NCBI GenBank assembly: GCA_009703975.1
Contig: WLFB01000059.1
Span: 1 to 7,353, forward strand
Direction of reading: 5' to 3'
Source of the DNA: Actinomycetota bacterium
GTDB taxonomy: Bacteria; Actinomycetota; Acidimicrobiia; Acidimicrobiales; Ilumatobacteraceae
Length of the DNA stretch: 7,353 nucleotides
The position numbers were made by a program, and so were the translations under genes. Under the pieces are notes generated by a model, which saw only the letters and a list, made by a program, of their open reading frames with translations, ran no database searches and had not been told where the DNA came from. Shown in pieces: positions 1-6,169 of this stretch. How positions within the stretch are numbered: position 1 is the first letter of the stretch; every line of letters starts with the position of its first letter.

Positions 1-314
1 GTTTCACAAGTAACTGGCATCCCGCGGGAGCATCCACGACAATGACCGCAAGAACGAATCAGAGTTACAACAACTTGATCGCCAACTTTTACAGACGTGA
101 CCCCAGAACCGACTTCTTCGACAACGCCAACACTCTCGTGCCCAAATATCGCCGGCAAAGTTCCGCCCCATGCGCCGTCGGCATATGAAATGTCACTATG
201 GCAAATAGCAGTTGCAGCAATTTTGACTCGCAACTCTCCGGCTTGTGGTTTTGCCAATGTCACTTCTTCAATTACTAGTGGCTTACCAAACTCTCGACAA
301 ACTGCTGCTTTCAC
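1..314 (-). CDS. Zinc-dependent alcohol dehydrogenase (MDR superfamily), N-terminal part; truncated by window edge
   Basis: Only the first 104 residues are in the window; the gene runs off the left edge. Translation from a GTG at 314 gives MKAAVCREFGKP, the usual N-terminus of class III-like zinc alcohol dehydrogenases. Visible are the catalytic zinc ligands Cys38 (in AICHSD) and His59-Glu60 (in FGHES), the glycine-rich GVVEEVGSGV stretch, and the complete structural-zinc motif CxxCxxCx7C at Cys89, Cys92, Cys95 and Cys103. Such enzymes oxidise alcohols to aldehydes, or reduce them, with NAD(P) in the cytoplasm. The Rossmann domain lies outside the window, so cofactor and substrate cannot be judged. 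It is the last visible gene of the minus-strand operon, 33 nt after the aldolase stop. AAAGG at 324-328, nine bases before the GTG, supports the start. Family assignment is secure; substrate is unknown. Confidence 0.9.
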   Translation of the reverse strand, partial: MKAAVCREFGKPLVIEEVTLAKPQAGELRVKIAATAICHSDISYADGAWGGTLPAIFGHESVGVVEEVGSGVTSVKVGDQVVVTLIRSCGHCRGCSRGMPVTCE

Positions 315-347
315 TTTTTCAGACCTTTCAATATGTTGGATAAGTGC

Positions 348-1082
348 TCAATTTTTATATTCCGGGGATTCAATTTCAAGGATTTCGGTGAGCGCCGCAA
401 AATGATGCTCTGCAGACTTCGGATACTCTAGCCATTGTTTGCAAACCAATGTTGCAGTTTGATCGTCAATCAGTGCAAGTTCGCGACCAGTTGAAAGCGC
501 GAGTACCTGCAATTGCGCCGCTTTTTCGAGATAGTACAACTCATCAAAAGCTTCTGCCACCGAATTACCAACCACTATCACACCGTGATTCGCAAGGAAT
601 AATACGCTTTTTGAGTCACCTAAGACTTTTGCAACGCGCTGACCTTCACTGGCTTCAAGCGCCATTCCTGAGTAGTCACGGTCATAAGCGATGCGCTCGT
701 AAAACCGACATGCGTTTTGATCAAGCATCAAGAATTCAAAGTCACGCAAGCACGCCAACGCAGTCGTATACGGCATATGGGTATGCAAAATGCACTTGGC
801 ATGTGGCAACAGTCGGTGTAACTGGCCGTGCAAATTAATTGCCGTTGGGTCAACTAATTGACTTTCGGCGATACCAAAGTTTTTTGCATTCAAATCGACC
901 AACACGAGATCACTCGCCCGAATCTGCGAAAAGTGACGACCGGCGGGGTTAATTAAAAAGTTTTGCGAGTCTTGAGAAATTGCAAAACTGAAATGATTCG
1001 CTGTTGCTTCGTGCATCTCGAGCTTTGCCGCCCAGCGAAACGCAACAGTTAAATCGCGTCGAGCAGACTGCTCAGCATTCAT
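348..1082 (-). CDS. Class II aldolase/adducin-family protein
   Basis: A 244-residue single-domain protein, the normal length for class II aldolase/adducin proteins. These are cytoplasmic enzymes that use a divalent metal to cleave or form aldol bonds, or act as epimerases or decarboxylases. The metal-binding histidines are visible: His100 and His102 in the HTH of ILHTHMPYTTAL, and His166 in LANHGVIVVG. NHFS at 29-32 and INPAGRHFS at 44-52 fit the substrate/phosphate-side loops. The acidic residue used for catalysis in fuculose-phosphate aldolase (about 19 residues before the first HTH histidine) aligns to Ala81 in DPTAINLH, so it is probably not a classical sugar-phosphate aldolase. The ATG lies 9 nt after the stop of the upstream dehydrogenase with no clear ribosome site, which suggests translational coupling. 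Reaction and substrate cannot be assigned from sequence; a decarboxylase or other activity remains possible. Confidence 0.88.
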   Translation of the reverse strand: MNAEQSARRDLTVAFRWAAKLEMHEATANHFSFAISQDSQNFLINPAGRHFSQIRASDLVLVDLNAKNFGIAESQLVDPTAINLHGQLHRLLPHAKCILHTHMPYTTALACLRDFEFLMLDQNACRFYERIAYDRDYSGMALEASEGQRVAKVLGDSKSVLFLANHGVIVVGNSVAEAFDELYYLEKAAQLQVLALSTGRELALIDDQTATLVCKQWLEYPKSAEHHFAALTEILEIESPEYKN

Positions 1083-1091
1083 TTTTTAAAT

Positions 1092-2021
1092 CTATTGCAA
1101 TCTGTCAGGAAACCCAGGTGCTCGCAAGTCTGTACCAAGTGCATCTTCAAGAAGTTTGACAACTTGCGTTGACCACACGTCACCTCCGTATTGAGATTTC
1201 GCACGAACGAACGCTTGTTGCACTGTGCTCGCAACATCTAGAGGCACGCCAAACTTTCGACCGTACTCCATTGCAAAACCCATGTCTTTGAGTGCGAGAT
1301 CCATTGTGAAGCCAATGTCGTAACTTCCGTTGAGAATAACTTGACCTTCGGTCTCATGCACGAAACTATTGCCCGAACTATTTTTAATTACTTCGTACGC
1401 AATGCCTAAATCAATGCCACCTTTTTTCGCAAGCATCAGTGCTTCACCACATGCCACAAGATGAATGAACGCCAACATATTTGTGATCACTTTGATCACA
1501 GCGGCACTGCCAAGTTCGCCGACATACAAAACTGGCTTGCCCATTGCTTCAAGCAAATCTTTATGAGCCGCAAAAACTTTTTGGTCTCCGCCAACTAGAA
1601 CGGTGATGTCACCTTCGGCTGCTTTATGCACGCCACCGGTAACTGGCGATTCAAGAGTATTGAAACCCAACTTGTTTGCAATTTCGCCGAGTCGCAATGT
1701 CTCACTGCGGTCGTTTGTGCTCATGTCAATCCATGTTGCGCCTTTTGCTAATCCGCAGAATATTCCGTTTTCGCCATCGACTACAGCATCAATTGCGCGC
1801 GGCGATGGCAAACAAGTGAATACAACTTCAGAAGCTTGAGCGACTTCCTTTGCAGAATTCGCCCACTTCGCGCCCTTGGCAACAAGCCCATCGCCAAGTG
1901 ATTTATTTAGATCGTGAATTGTCACGTTGTGCCCTGCGCGAATCAAACTCGCCGCTAAATAAACACCTAGGTGTCCGAGGCCGATGAAACCGCAATTGCG
2001 TGGTGTAGTTGTTTTGCTCAT
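1092..2021 (-). CDS. Beta-hydroxyacid dehydrogenase, 3-hydroxyisobutyrate dehydrogenase family
   Basis: A 309-residue NAD(P)-dependent dehydrogenase of the 3-hydroxyisobutyrate/6-phosphogluconate dehydrogenase type, which interconverts a beta-hydroxyacid and its semialdehyde or ketoacid. Numbering from the ATG at 2021, the dinucleotide motif GLGHLG is at 14-19. An Asp at 37 (IHDLN), at the end of the second strand, favours NAD over NADP. DMSTNDR is at 99-105, the substrate loop ESPVTGGVHKAAEGD at 124-138, and the catalytic Lys177 with Asn181 in IKVITN. The substrate loop has Thr128 where many members have Ser. The ATG makes a four-base ATGA overlap with the upstream aldehyde dehydrogenase stop. 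A TTG at 2033 would add four residues (MDSI) but is less convincing. Tight packing between an aldehyde dehydrogenase and an aldolase-type gene argues for one pathway. The precise substrate (hydroxyisobutyrate, tartronate semialdehyde, threonate or other) cannot be told. Confidence 0.9.
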   Translation of the reverse strand: MSKTTTPRNCGFIGLGHLGVYLAASLIRAGHNVTIHDLNKSLGDGLVAKGAKWANSAKEVAQASEVVFTCLPSPRAIDAVVDGENGIFCGLAKGATWIDMSTNDRSETLRLGEIANKLGFNTLESPVTGGVHKAAEGDITVLVGGDQKVFAAHKDLLEAMGKPVLYVGELGSAAVIKVITNMLAFIHLVACGEALMLAKKGGIDLGIAYEVIKNSSGNSFVHETEGQVILNGSYDIGFTMDLALKDMGFAMEYGRKFGVPLDVASTVQQAFVRAKSQYGGDVWSTQVVKLLEDALGTDLRAPGFPDRLQ

Positions 2022-3514
2022 AATTGAATCCAAGTCGTCTTAAGGTTTGTGTATCCCTCAATTGAATACATCGAACGATCGCGCCCCGTGCCAGATTGTT
2101 TAAATCCGCCAAATGGTGTCGTAATCGAACCCTTATCAAAAGTATTAACCCAAACAGTGCCCGTGCGCAACTTGCGCGCAATTCGGTGGGCTTTTGTTAT
2201 GTCGCGAGTCCAAATTGATGATGCCAAACCATATTGGGTGTCATTGGCAACTTGAACTGCCTCATCTGCGCTTGAAACTGCGACCGAAACCAAAACTGGG
2301 CCGAAAATCTCTTCGCGCTCAATTCGCATGCCTGGCTTAACATCGCGAAACACAGTTGGCGGAATAAACACTCCACCTTTAACAGGCTCAACACGATCGC
2401 CGCCAGAGAAAACTTTCGCGCCTTCTTGCTTGCCGATGTCGATGTAGTTAAGCACCCGATCAAACTGAGTCTTATCGACGATTGTTCCCATCGCGGTTGT
2501 CGGATCATATGGATCACCAGGCTGAATTGATTGACCAACTTTTGTGATTTTTTCTAGCAGTTCGTCTTCTATCGATTTCTCAACGACGAGTCGAGTGCCG
2601 GCATGACATGTTTGACCAGAGTTATAAAACACTCCCCACGCAATCGCCGATGCTGCTGCGTCAAGATCTGAACAATCACTCAAAACAATTTGTGGTGTCT
2701 TTCCACCAAGTTCAAGCGAAACAGACTTGCCATTGCTCTCGGCGGCATATTTTAAGAAATATCTGCCGACTTCTGTCGAACCAGTGAATGCGAGTTTGTC
2801 AACATCCATGTGCAGACCAAGTGCTGCACCCGCAGTTGGTCCGTAGCCCGGCACAACATTCAACACACCCTCAGGTAAACCTGCTTGCACTCCGAGTTCA
2901 GCGAAAAATAAAGCTGACAATGGCGATTGCTCTGCAGGCTTCAAGACAACTGAGTTGCCCCCAGCCAACGCGGCGCCAACCTTCCATGAAGAAATAATCA
3001 ATGGATAGTTCCATGGCACAACTGCGCCAACAACGCCGAGTGGTTCTCTCTCAATTAGTGCCAACGCATCGCGCGGCACCGGAGCAATTTGTCCATACAT
3101 CTTGTCAATAGTTTCGGCGAACCACTGCAAGTTGCTGGCAGCAGATGCCATATCAACATTCACAGAATCACCAATTGGTTTACCAACATCCATTGTTTCA
3201 AGCAACGCAAGTTCGTTTACGTTGTCGCGCAACAGCTGAGCCCAACGCAACATGATATTTTTACGATCGACTGGCGCCATTTCGCTCCATACGCCAGAGT
3301 TAAAAGATTTTCTTGCCGCCGCAACTGCGCGGTCAATATCTACCGAGTCACCTTCGGCAACATTTGCGGCAACCGTGTTATCTCGCGGATTAATTGACTC
3401 AAATGTCTTGCCACTCGCAGCGTCAACAAATTTGCCGTTGATGAACAGCTTCGTACGAGTAACTTTTTGAGTTGAACGCTTTGTCCACTCTTCGCGGCTA
3501 AGTAGGTCTGTCAT
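2018..3514 (-). CDS. NAD(P)-dependent aldehyde dehydrogenase, PuuC-like
   Basis: A 498-residue aldehyde dehydrogenase of full family length that oxidises an aldehyde to a carboxylate in the cytoplasm. The catalytic residues are all present: Asn169 in PWNYP, Lys192 in LKPAE for cofactor binding, FTGST at 243-247, general base Glu268 in LELGG, nucleophile Cys303 in NSGQTC, and EEIFGPV at 401-407. The architecture, from an N-terminal LFINGKFVDAASG segment to a C-terminal YTNLKTTWIQL, resembles E. coli PuuC (gamma-glutamyl-gamma-aminobutyraldehyde dehydrogenase), although PuuC-like enzymes have broad specificity. No other putrescine gene is visible, so polyamine catabolism is not supported by context. 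It is the first gene of the minus-strand operon. TGGAGT at 3521-3526 is a good ribosome site 6-7 nt before the ATG. Its stop overlaps the next start (ATGA). Confidence 0.95.
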   Translation of the reverse strand: MTDLLSREEWTKRSTQKVTRTKLFINGKFVDAASGKTFESINPRDNTVAANVAEGDSVDIDRAVAAARKSFNSGVWSEMAPVDRKNIMLRWAQLLRDNVNELALLETMDVGKPIGDSVNVDMASAASNLQWFAETIDKMYGQIAPVPRDALALIEREPLGVVGAVVPWNYPLIISSWKVGAALAGGNSVVLKPAEQSPLSALFFAELGVQAGLPEGVLNVVPGYGPTAGAALGLHMDVDKLAFTGSTEVGRYFLKYAAESNGKSVSLELGGKTPQIVLSDCSDLDAAASAIAWGVFYNSGQTCHAGTRLVVEKSIEDELLEKITKVGQSIQPGDPYDPTTAMGTIVDKTQFDRVLNYIDIGKQEGAKVFSGGDRVEPVKGGVFIPPTVFRDVKPGMRIEREEIFGPVLVSVAVSSADEAVQVANDTQYGLASSIWTRDITKAHRIARKLRTGTVWVNTFDKGSITTPFGGFKQSGTGRDRSMYSIEGYTNLKTTWIQL

Positions 3515-3520
3515 CTTTTC

Positions 3521-3526
3521 ACTCCA
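3521..3526 (-). promoter_or_regulatory. Ribosome binding site of the aldehyde dehydrogenase
   Basis: On the minus strand this reads TGGAGT, with GGAG about seven bases before the ATG at 3514. It is the clearest Shine-Dalgarno sequence in the window and fixes the start of the first gene of the operon. Confidence 0.65.
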
Positions 3527-3538
3527 TTACTTTCTCGT

Positions 3539-3565
3539 CTGATAGTCAAGCCACGACGCTATCAG
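3539..3565. promoter_or_regulatory. Inverted repeat in divergent promoter region, possible operator
   Basis: CTGATAG at 3539-3545 and CTATCAG at 3559-3565 form a perfect 7-bp inverted repeat separated by 13 bases, so equivalent positions are 20 bp apart, or about two helical turns. It lies in the 73-bp gap between the divergent aldehyde dehydrogenase and sulfotransferase starts. That spacing and place suit a dimeric repressor or activator. As a hairpin it would have a 13-base loop and no following T-tract, so a terminator is unlikely. No regulator gene is in the window. A 7-bp match can arise by chance, so the regulatory role is an inference. Confidence 0.4.
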
Positions 3566-3575
3566 TGCGACCTGC

Positions 3576-3584
3576 CAGAATATA
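3576..3584. promoter_or_regulatory. Candidate overlapping divergent -10 elements
   Basis: The AT-rich segment CAGAATATA holds a possible -10 for each direction. On the minus strand it reads TATATT (one mismatch from TATAAT), serving the catabolic operon. On the plus strand CAGAAT ends seven bases before the GTG of the sulfotransferase, the spacing expected of a leaderless actinobacterial transcript. No convincing -35 is seen for either. Weak evidence, based on position and composition only. Confidence 0.25.
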
Positions 3585-3587
3585 GCC

Positions 3588-4409
3588 GTGCCAGTTTCAC
3601 AAGCGAACCAAACAGAGACAACATGCTTGTTGGCTATCGCCTCGGTGCATCGAACTGGATCAACTCTGCTGTGTTCGATTCTTCGCGCCACCGGCATGGC
3701 TGGAATGCCGATGGAGTATTTAAATATTCACACCAAAAACTTTACGAATTTTCGAAACGAAAATAATTTGCCGACACTAAACATGCGCGGTCGTGTTGTG
3801 GGCGCCGTGCGAAAACTCTCTGGACGAAATGCGTGGCGCAATATCAACTATTTTTCCGACTCATCATGGCGCGCCTACCTCAATCGTGCGGCCGAGTTAA
3901 ATACAACCCCAAATGGTGTGTTCGGTATCAAGATGCACTGGAACCAATACGACGAACACATGTTGCAACGCGGACTAACTGCCGATCATTGGGGTGCACC
4001 AATCAAATGGGTGCGAATCTCTCGTGACAACGAAGTGAGACAAGCGATCTCATTGGTTCGCGCCGAGCAATCAAATCAATGGAACAGCAACATGTCGGCA
4101 ACCAACGAACCGGTTTACAACGAGCAAGAAATTGTGAACGCACTACATACGATTTCAAGTGCCAACAAAAGTTGGGATCGGTATTTTGCTGAGCACCATA
4201 TAAACCCGTTGCATCTGACTTACGAACAATTAACTCGGGAGATGGATCTAACTGTTCGCCGAATCATGGCGCATATCAACACAAATATAGAAAATGTGCC
4301 AGCGCCACAAACTAAACGCCAATCAGACGGGGCGAGTGCACAATGGGAGCGTCAATTTCTTGAGGCCCGACCCGAATTCAAGTCTCGCGCTGCCACAATA
4401 GAACGGTGA
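3588..4409 (+). CDS. Stf0-family sulfotransferase
   Basis: A 273-residue PAPS-dependent sulfotransferase of the Stf0 family, whose founding member, mycobacterial trehalose 2-sulfotransferase, moves sulfate from PAPS to a sugar hydroxyl. The 5'-phosphosulfate loop is HRTGSTLL at 21-28. Glu43 in GMPMEYLN aligns with the proposed general base Glu36 of Stf0. NGVFGIKMHWNQ at 109-120 matches the Stf0 GxKLMWNQ element, and the 3'-phosphate region is RISRDNEVRQAISLVRAEQ at 143-161. The C-terminal TKRQSDGASAQW at 242-253 matches the family RQAD..S..W pattern. There is no signal peptide or membrane segment, so it is cytoplasmic. The GTG start has no ribosome site, but no later start would keep the PAPS loop; leaderless translation is plausible. 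Its stop overlaps the menB start (GTGA), so the two genes are probably coupled. The acceptor is unknown: trehalose, another glycan, a lipid or a quinone are all possible. Confidence 0.88.
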   Translation: MPVSQANQTETTCLLAIASVHRTGSTLLCSILRATGMAGMPMEYLNIHTKNFTNFRNENNLPTLNMRGRVVGAVRKLSGRNAWRNINYFSDSSWRAYLNRAAELNTTPNGVFGIKMHWNQYDEHMLQRGLTADHWGAPIKWVRISRDNEVRQAISLVRAEQSNQWNSNMSATNEPVYNEQEIVNALHTISSANKSWDRYFAEHHINPLHLTYEQLTREMDLTVRRIMAHINTNIENVPAPQTKRQSDGASAQWERQFLEARPEFKSRAATIER

Positions 4410-5308
4410 GCATTTCAACAATTTTTGATCAATCCCAATGGACAGAGGTCCAAGGATTTTCATTTCGCGACATCACATATCACCGCGCCAAAGCCCACGG
4501 CACAGTAAGAGTTGCATTTAACAGGCCAGAAGTTCGTAACGCATTTAGACCAAGCACGGTTGACGAGCTTTATCGTGCACTCGACCACGCCCGACAAACA
4601 ACTGATGTCGGATGTGTTTTATTAACGGGTAACGGTCCTTCGTCAAAAGATGGCGGCTGGGCATTTTGTAGTGGTGGCGATCAGCGAATTCGCGGAACAG
4701 ACGGTTACAAATACGAAGACGGTGACGGTGACATAAATAAAAATAGTGCAAGCACTGGTCGATTGCACATACTTGAAGTGCAGCGACTGATCCGATTCAT
4801 GCCAAAGATTGTTATCTGCGTCGTGCCAGGTTGGGCTGCAGGTGGCGGACACAGTCTGCATGTCGTTAGCGATTTAACTTTGGCAAGCAAAGAGCACGCT
4901 CGCTTCAAACAAACTGATGCAGATGTCGCTAGTTTCGATGGAGGTTTTGGTTCTGCGTATCTTGCCCGCCAAGTTGGGCAAAAATTTGCGCGCGAAATAT
5001 TTTTTCTCGGACGCGAATATTCAGCTGATGATGCGCACCGAATGGGCATGGTCAACGCGGTGGTGCCCCACGCAGAATTAGAAAAAGTCGCACTTGAATG
5101 GGCATCTGAAATAAATGCAAAGAGCCCGATGGCCCAGCGAATGCTGAAGTTCGCATTTAATGCAATCGATGATGGCCTTGTTGGTCAACAAATTTTTGCA
5201 GGCGAAGCAACTCGACTTGCATACATGACTAGCGAAGCAACTGAAGGCCGTGATTCGTTTCTCGAAAAACGTGACGCTGACTGGTCAGAATATCCTTGGC
5301 ATTTTTGA
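4406..5308 (+). CDS. menB: 1,4-dihydroxy-2-naphthoyl-CoA synthase
   Basis: A 300-residue crotonase-fold enzyme that cyclises o-succinylbenzoyl-CoA to 1,4-dihydroxy-2-naphthoyl-CoA in menaquinone synthesis. The sequence follows mycobacterial MenB almost throughout: FNRPEVRNAFRP at 38-49, SGGDQRIRG at 89-97, RLHILEVQRLIRFMPK at 119-134, and the oxyanion-hole AAGGGHSLHVV at 144-154. The active site QTDADVASFDGG at 169-180 includes Ser176 and Asp178, and Tyr273 lies in LAYMT. Asp171 stands where E. coli MenB has Gly156, as in mycobacterial MenB, which marks the bicarbonate-independent type. The GTG start lies in a four-base GTGA overlap with the sulfotransferase stop and has no good ribosome site. 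The N-terminus is a little shorter than the 314-residue M. tuberculosis protein, but the core is complete. No other men gene is in the window, so the pathway must be encoded elsewhere. Confidence 0.97.
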   Translation: MSISTIFDQSQWTEVQGFSFRDITYHRAKAHGTVRVAFNRPEVRNAFRPSTVDELYRALDHARQTTDVGCVLLTGNGPSSKDGGWAFCSGGDQRIRGTDGYKYEDGDGDINKNSASTGRLHILEVQRLIRFMPKIVICVVPGWAAGGGHSLHVVSDLTLASKEHARFKQTDADVASFDGGFGSAYLARQVGQKFAREIFFLGREYSADDAHRMGMVNAVVPHAELEKVALEWASEINAKSPMAQRMLKFAFNAIDDGLVGQQIFAGEATRLAYMTSEATEGRDSFLEKRDADWSEYPWHF

Positions 5309-5332
5309 TCTTGCGACTTGTTTTATGCCGCA

Positions 5333-6136
5333 ATGATCACAACTATTACTTCTAGTCAAGATCCGCGACTCGACCCACTTCGACTTGGTGAGCGACAACT
5401 AACTACGATCGCTCAGCGTCGATCAACACTGGCAGCCGGTCGATTCATCGCAGAAGGCGATTTAGTAGTTGCTCGTGCGCTCGCAGCCGGCTACAAACCA
5501 GAGGTTGTGCTGTGTGATGCTGAGCAAGCAAATCGTTTCGCTTCAGACATCACAACTTTGGGTGGCCAATGTCTGACCGCTGACATTGAAATTCGTCGCG
5601 ACGCAACCGGTCTCGGTGTGCCATTAAGTGCGCTCGGAGTTTTCTTTCGTCCGACGCCTTTAACCCAAGACGAAGTACTGAGTACGGCGAAGCGAATAAT
5701 TATCGCTGAAGCAATAGATAACCCGAGCAACATTGGCGCAATTGTGCGATGCGCAACTGGTTTGGGCTGGGATGGTTTGATCTGTGATACGACTAGTGCC
5801 GACCCGTTATCGCGCCGCGCACTTCGAGTTTCAATGGGTGCTGCATTTAATTTTCAATTCGCACGAAGCAATAACATCGCTGAAACTTTACAAAATTTGA
5901 ATCAACGTGGCTTCGCAGTGCTTGCTCTCACTCCAAATAGATTGGCTACAGATTTATCTGAAGTTGTGCTGGAACCAAATAGACCCCGAGCACTTGTGTT
6001 CGGCTCTGAGCGTGCTGGCCTTAGCGATGAGGCGTTGGTGTGCGCCAACTATCAAGTACGAATCGAAATGAACCCTGCGATTGACTCGCTCAATGTTGCA
6101 GCCGCAGCTGCGATTGCGTGTTACGCGCTGCGTTAA
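5333..6136 (+). CDS. SpoU/TrmH-family RNA 2'-O-methyltransferase
   Basis: A 267-residue SPOUT-class enzyme that methylates the ribose 2'-OH of a tRNA or rRNA nucleotide with S-adenosylmethionine. The N-terminal substrate-binding domain shows GRFIAEGDLVVARAL at 36-50. The C-terminal knotted domain carries all three SpoU motifs: DNPSNIGAIVR at 129-139 (motif 1, Asn and Arg139), ALVFGSERAGLSDE at 220-233 (motif 2), and MNPAIDSLNVAAAAAI at 246-261 (motif 3). It probably acts as a homodimer through the trefoil knot. I chose the ATG at 5333 because it begins the conserved MITTITSSQDPR segment; a TTG at 5318 would add five residues and cut the gap from menB to 9 nt. No clear ribosome site precedes either. 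The exact RNA target cannot be named. Co-transcription with menB is likely from spacing and is probably not functional. Confidence 0.92.
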   Translation: MITTITSSQDPRLDPLRLGERQLTTIAQRRSTLAAGRFIAEGDLVVARALAAGYKPEVVLCDAEQANRFASDITTLGGQCLTADIEIRRDATGLGVPLSALGVFFRPTPLTQDEVLSTAKRIIIAEAIDNPSNIGAIVRCATGLGWDGLICDTTSADPLSRRALRVSMGAAFNFQFARSNNIAETLQNLNQRGFAVLALTPNRLATDLSEVVLEPNRPRALVFGSERAGLSDEALVCANYQVRIEMNPAIDSLNVAAAAAIACYALR

Positions 6137-6141
6137 CACGG

Positions 6142-6169
6142 GCTAACTTGCGCTAACTTGCGCTAGCGC
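6142..6169. repeat. Tandem 10-bp repeat and palindrome between convergent genes
   Basis: GCTAACTTGC occurs at 6142-6151 and again directly at 6152-6161, followed by a partial GCTA. The next bases form the perfect palindrome GCGCTAGCGC at 6160-6169, which includes the stop of the haemoglobin gene. An alternative stem pairs GCGCTA at 6150-6155 with TAGCGC at 6164-6169 around an 8-base loop. The position after two convergent genes suits a bidirectional terminator, but there is no T-tract in either direction, so intrinsic termination is doubtful. Confidence 0.45.

Noticed and set aside
97..405. Plus-strand open frame of 102 codons
   Set aside because: It lies opposite the start of the zinc alcohol dehydrogenase and the end of the aldolase gene, both well supported by motifs, and its translation shows no recognisable domain.
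2019..2033. TTG start at 2033 for the beta-hydroxyacid dehydrogenase
   Set aside because: The ATG at 2021 makes a standard ATGA overlap with the preceding stop and begins the protein at the usual distance from the dinucleotide motif; the TTG adds only four unconserved residues.
2018..3514. Putrescine catabolism as the role of the operon because of the PuuC-like dehydrogenase
   Set aside because: No gamma-glutamylputrescine synthetase, oxidase or hydrolase is visible, and the aldolase and beta-hydroxyacid dehydrogenase do not belong to that pathway.
3539..3565. Inverted repeat read as an intrinsic terminator
   Set aside because: The 13-base loop, A/T-rich 7-bp stem and missing T-tract do not fit a terminator, and the site lies between divergent gene starts.
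4705..5055. Minus-strand open frame of 116 codons inside menB
   Set aside because: It is antisense to highly conserved MenB sequence, has a low-complexity Ser/Pro/Arg-rich translation and no family resemblance.
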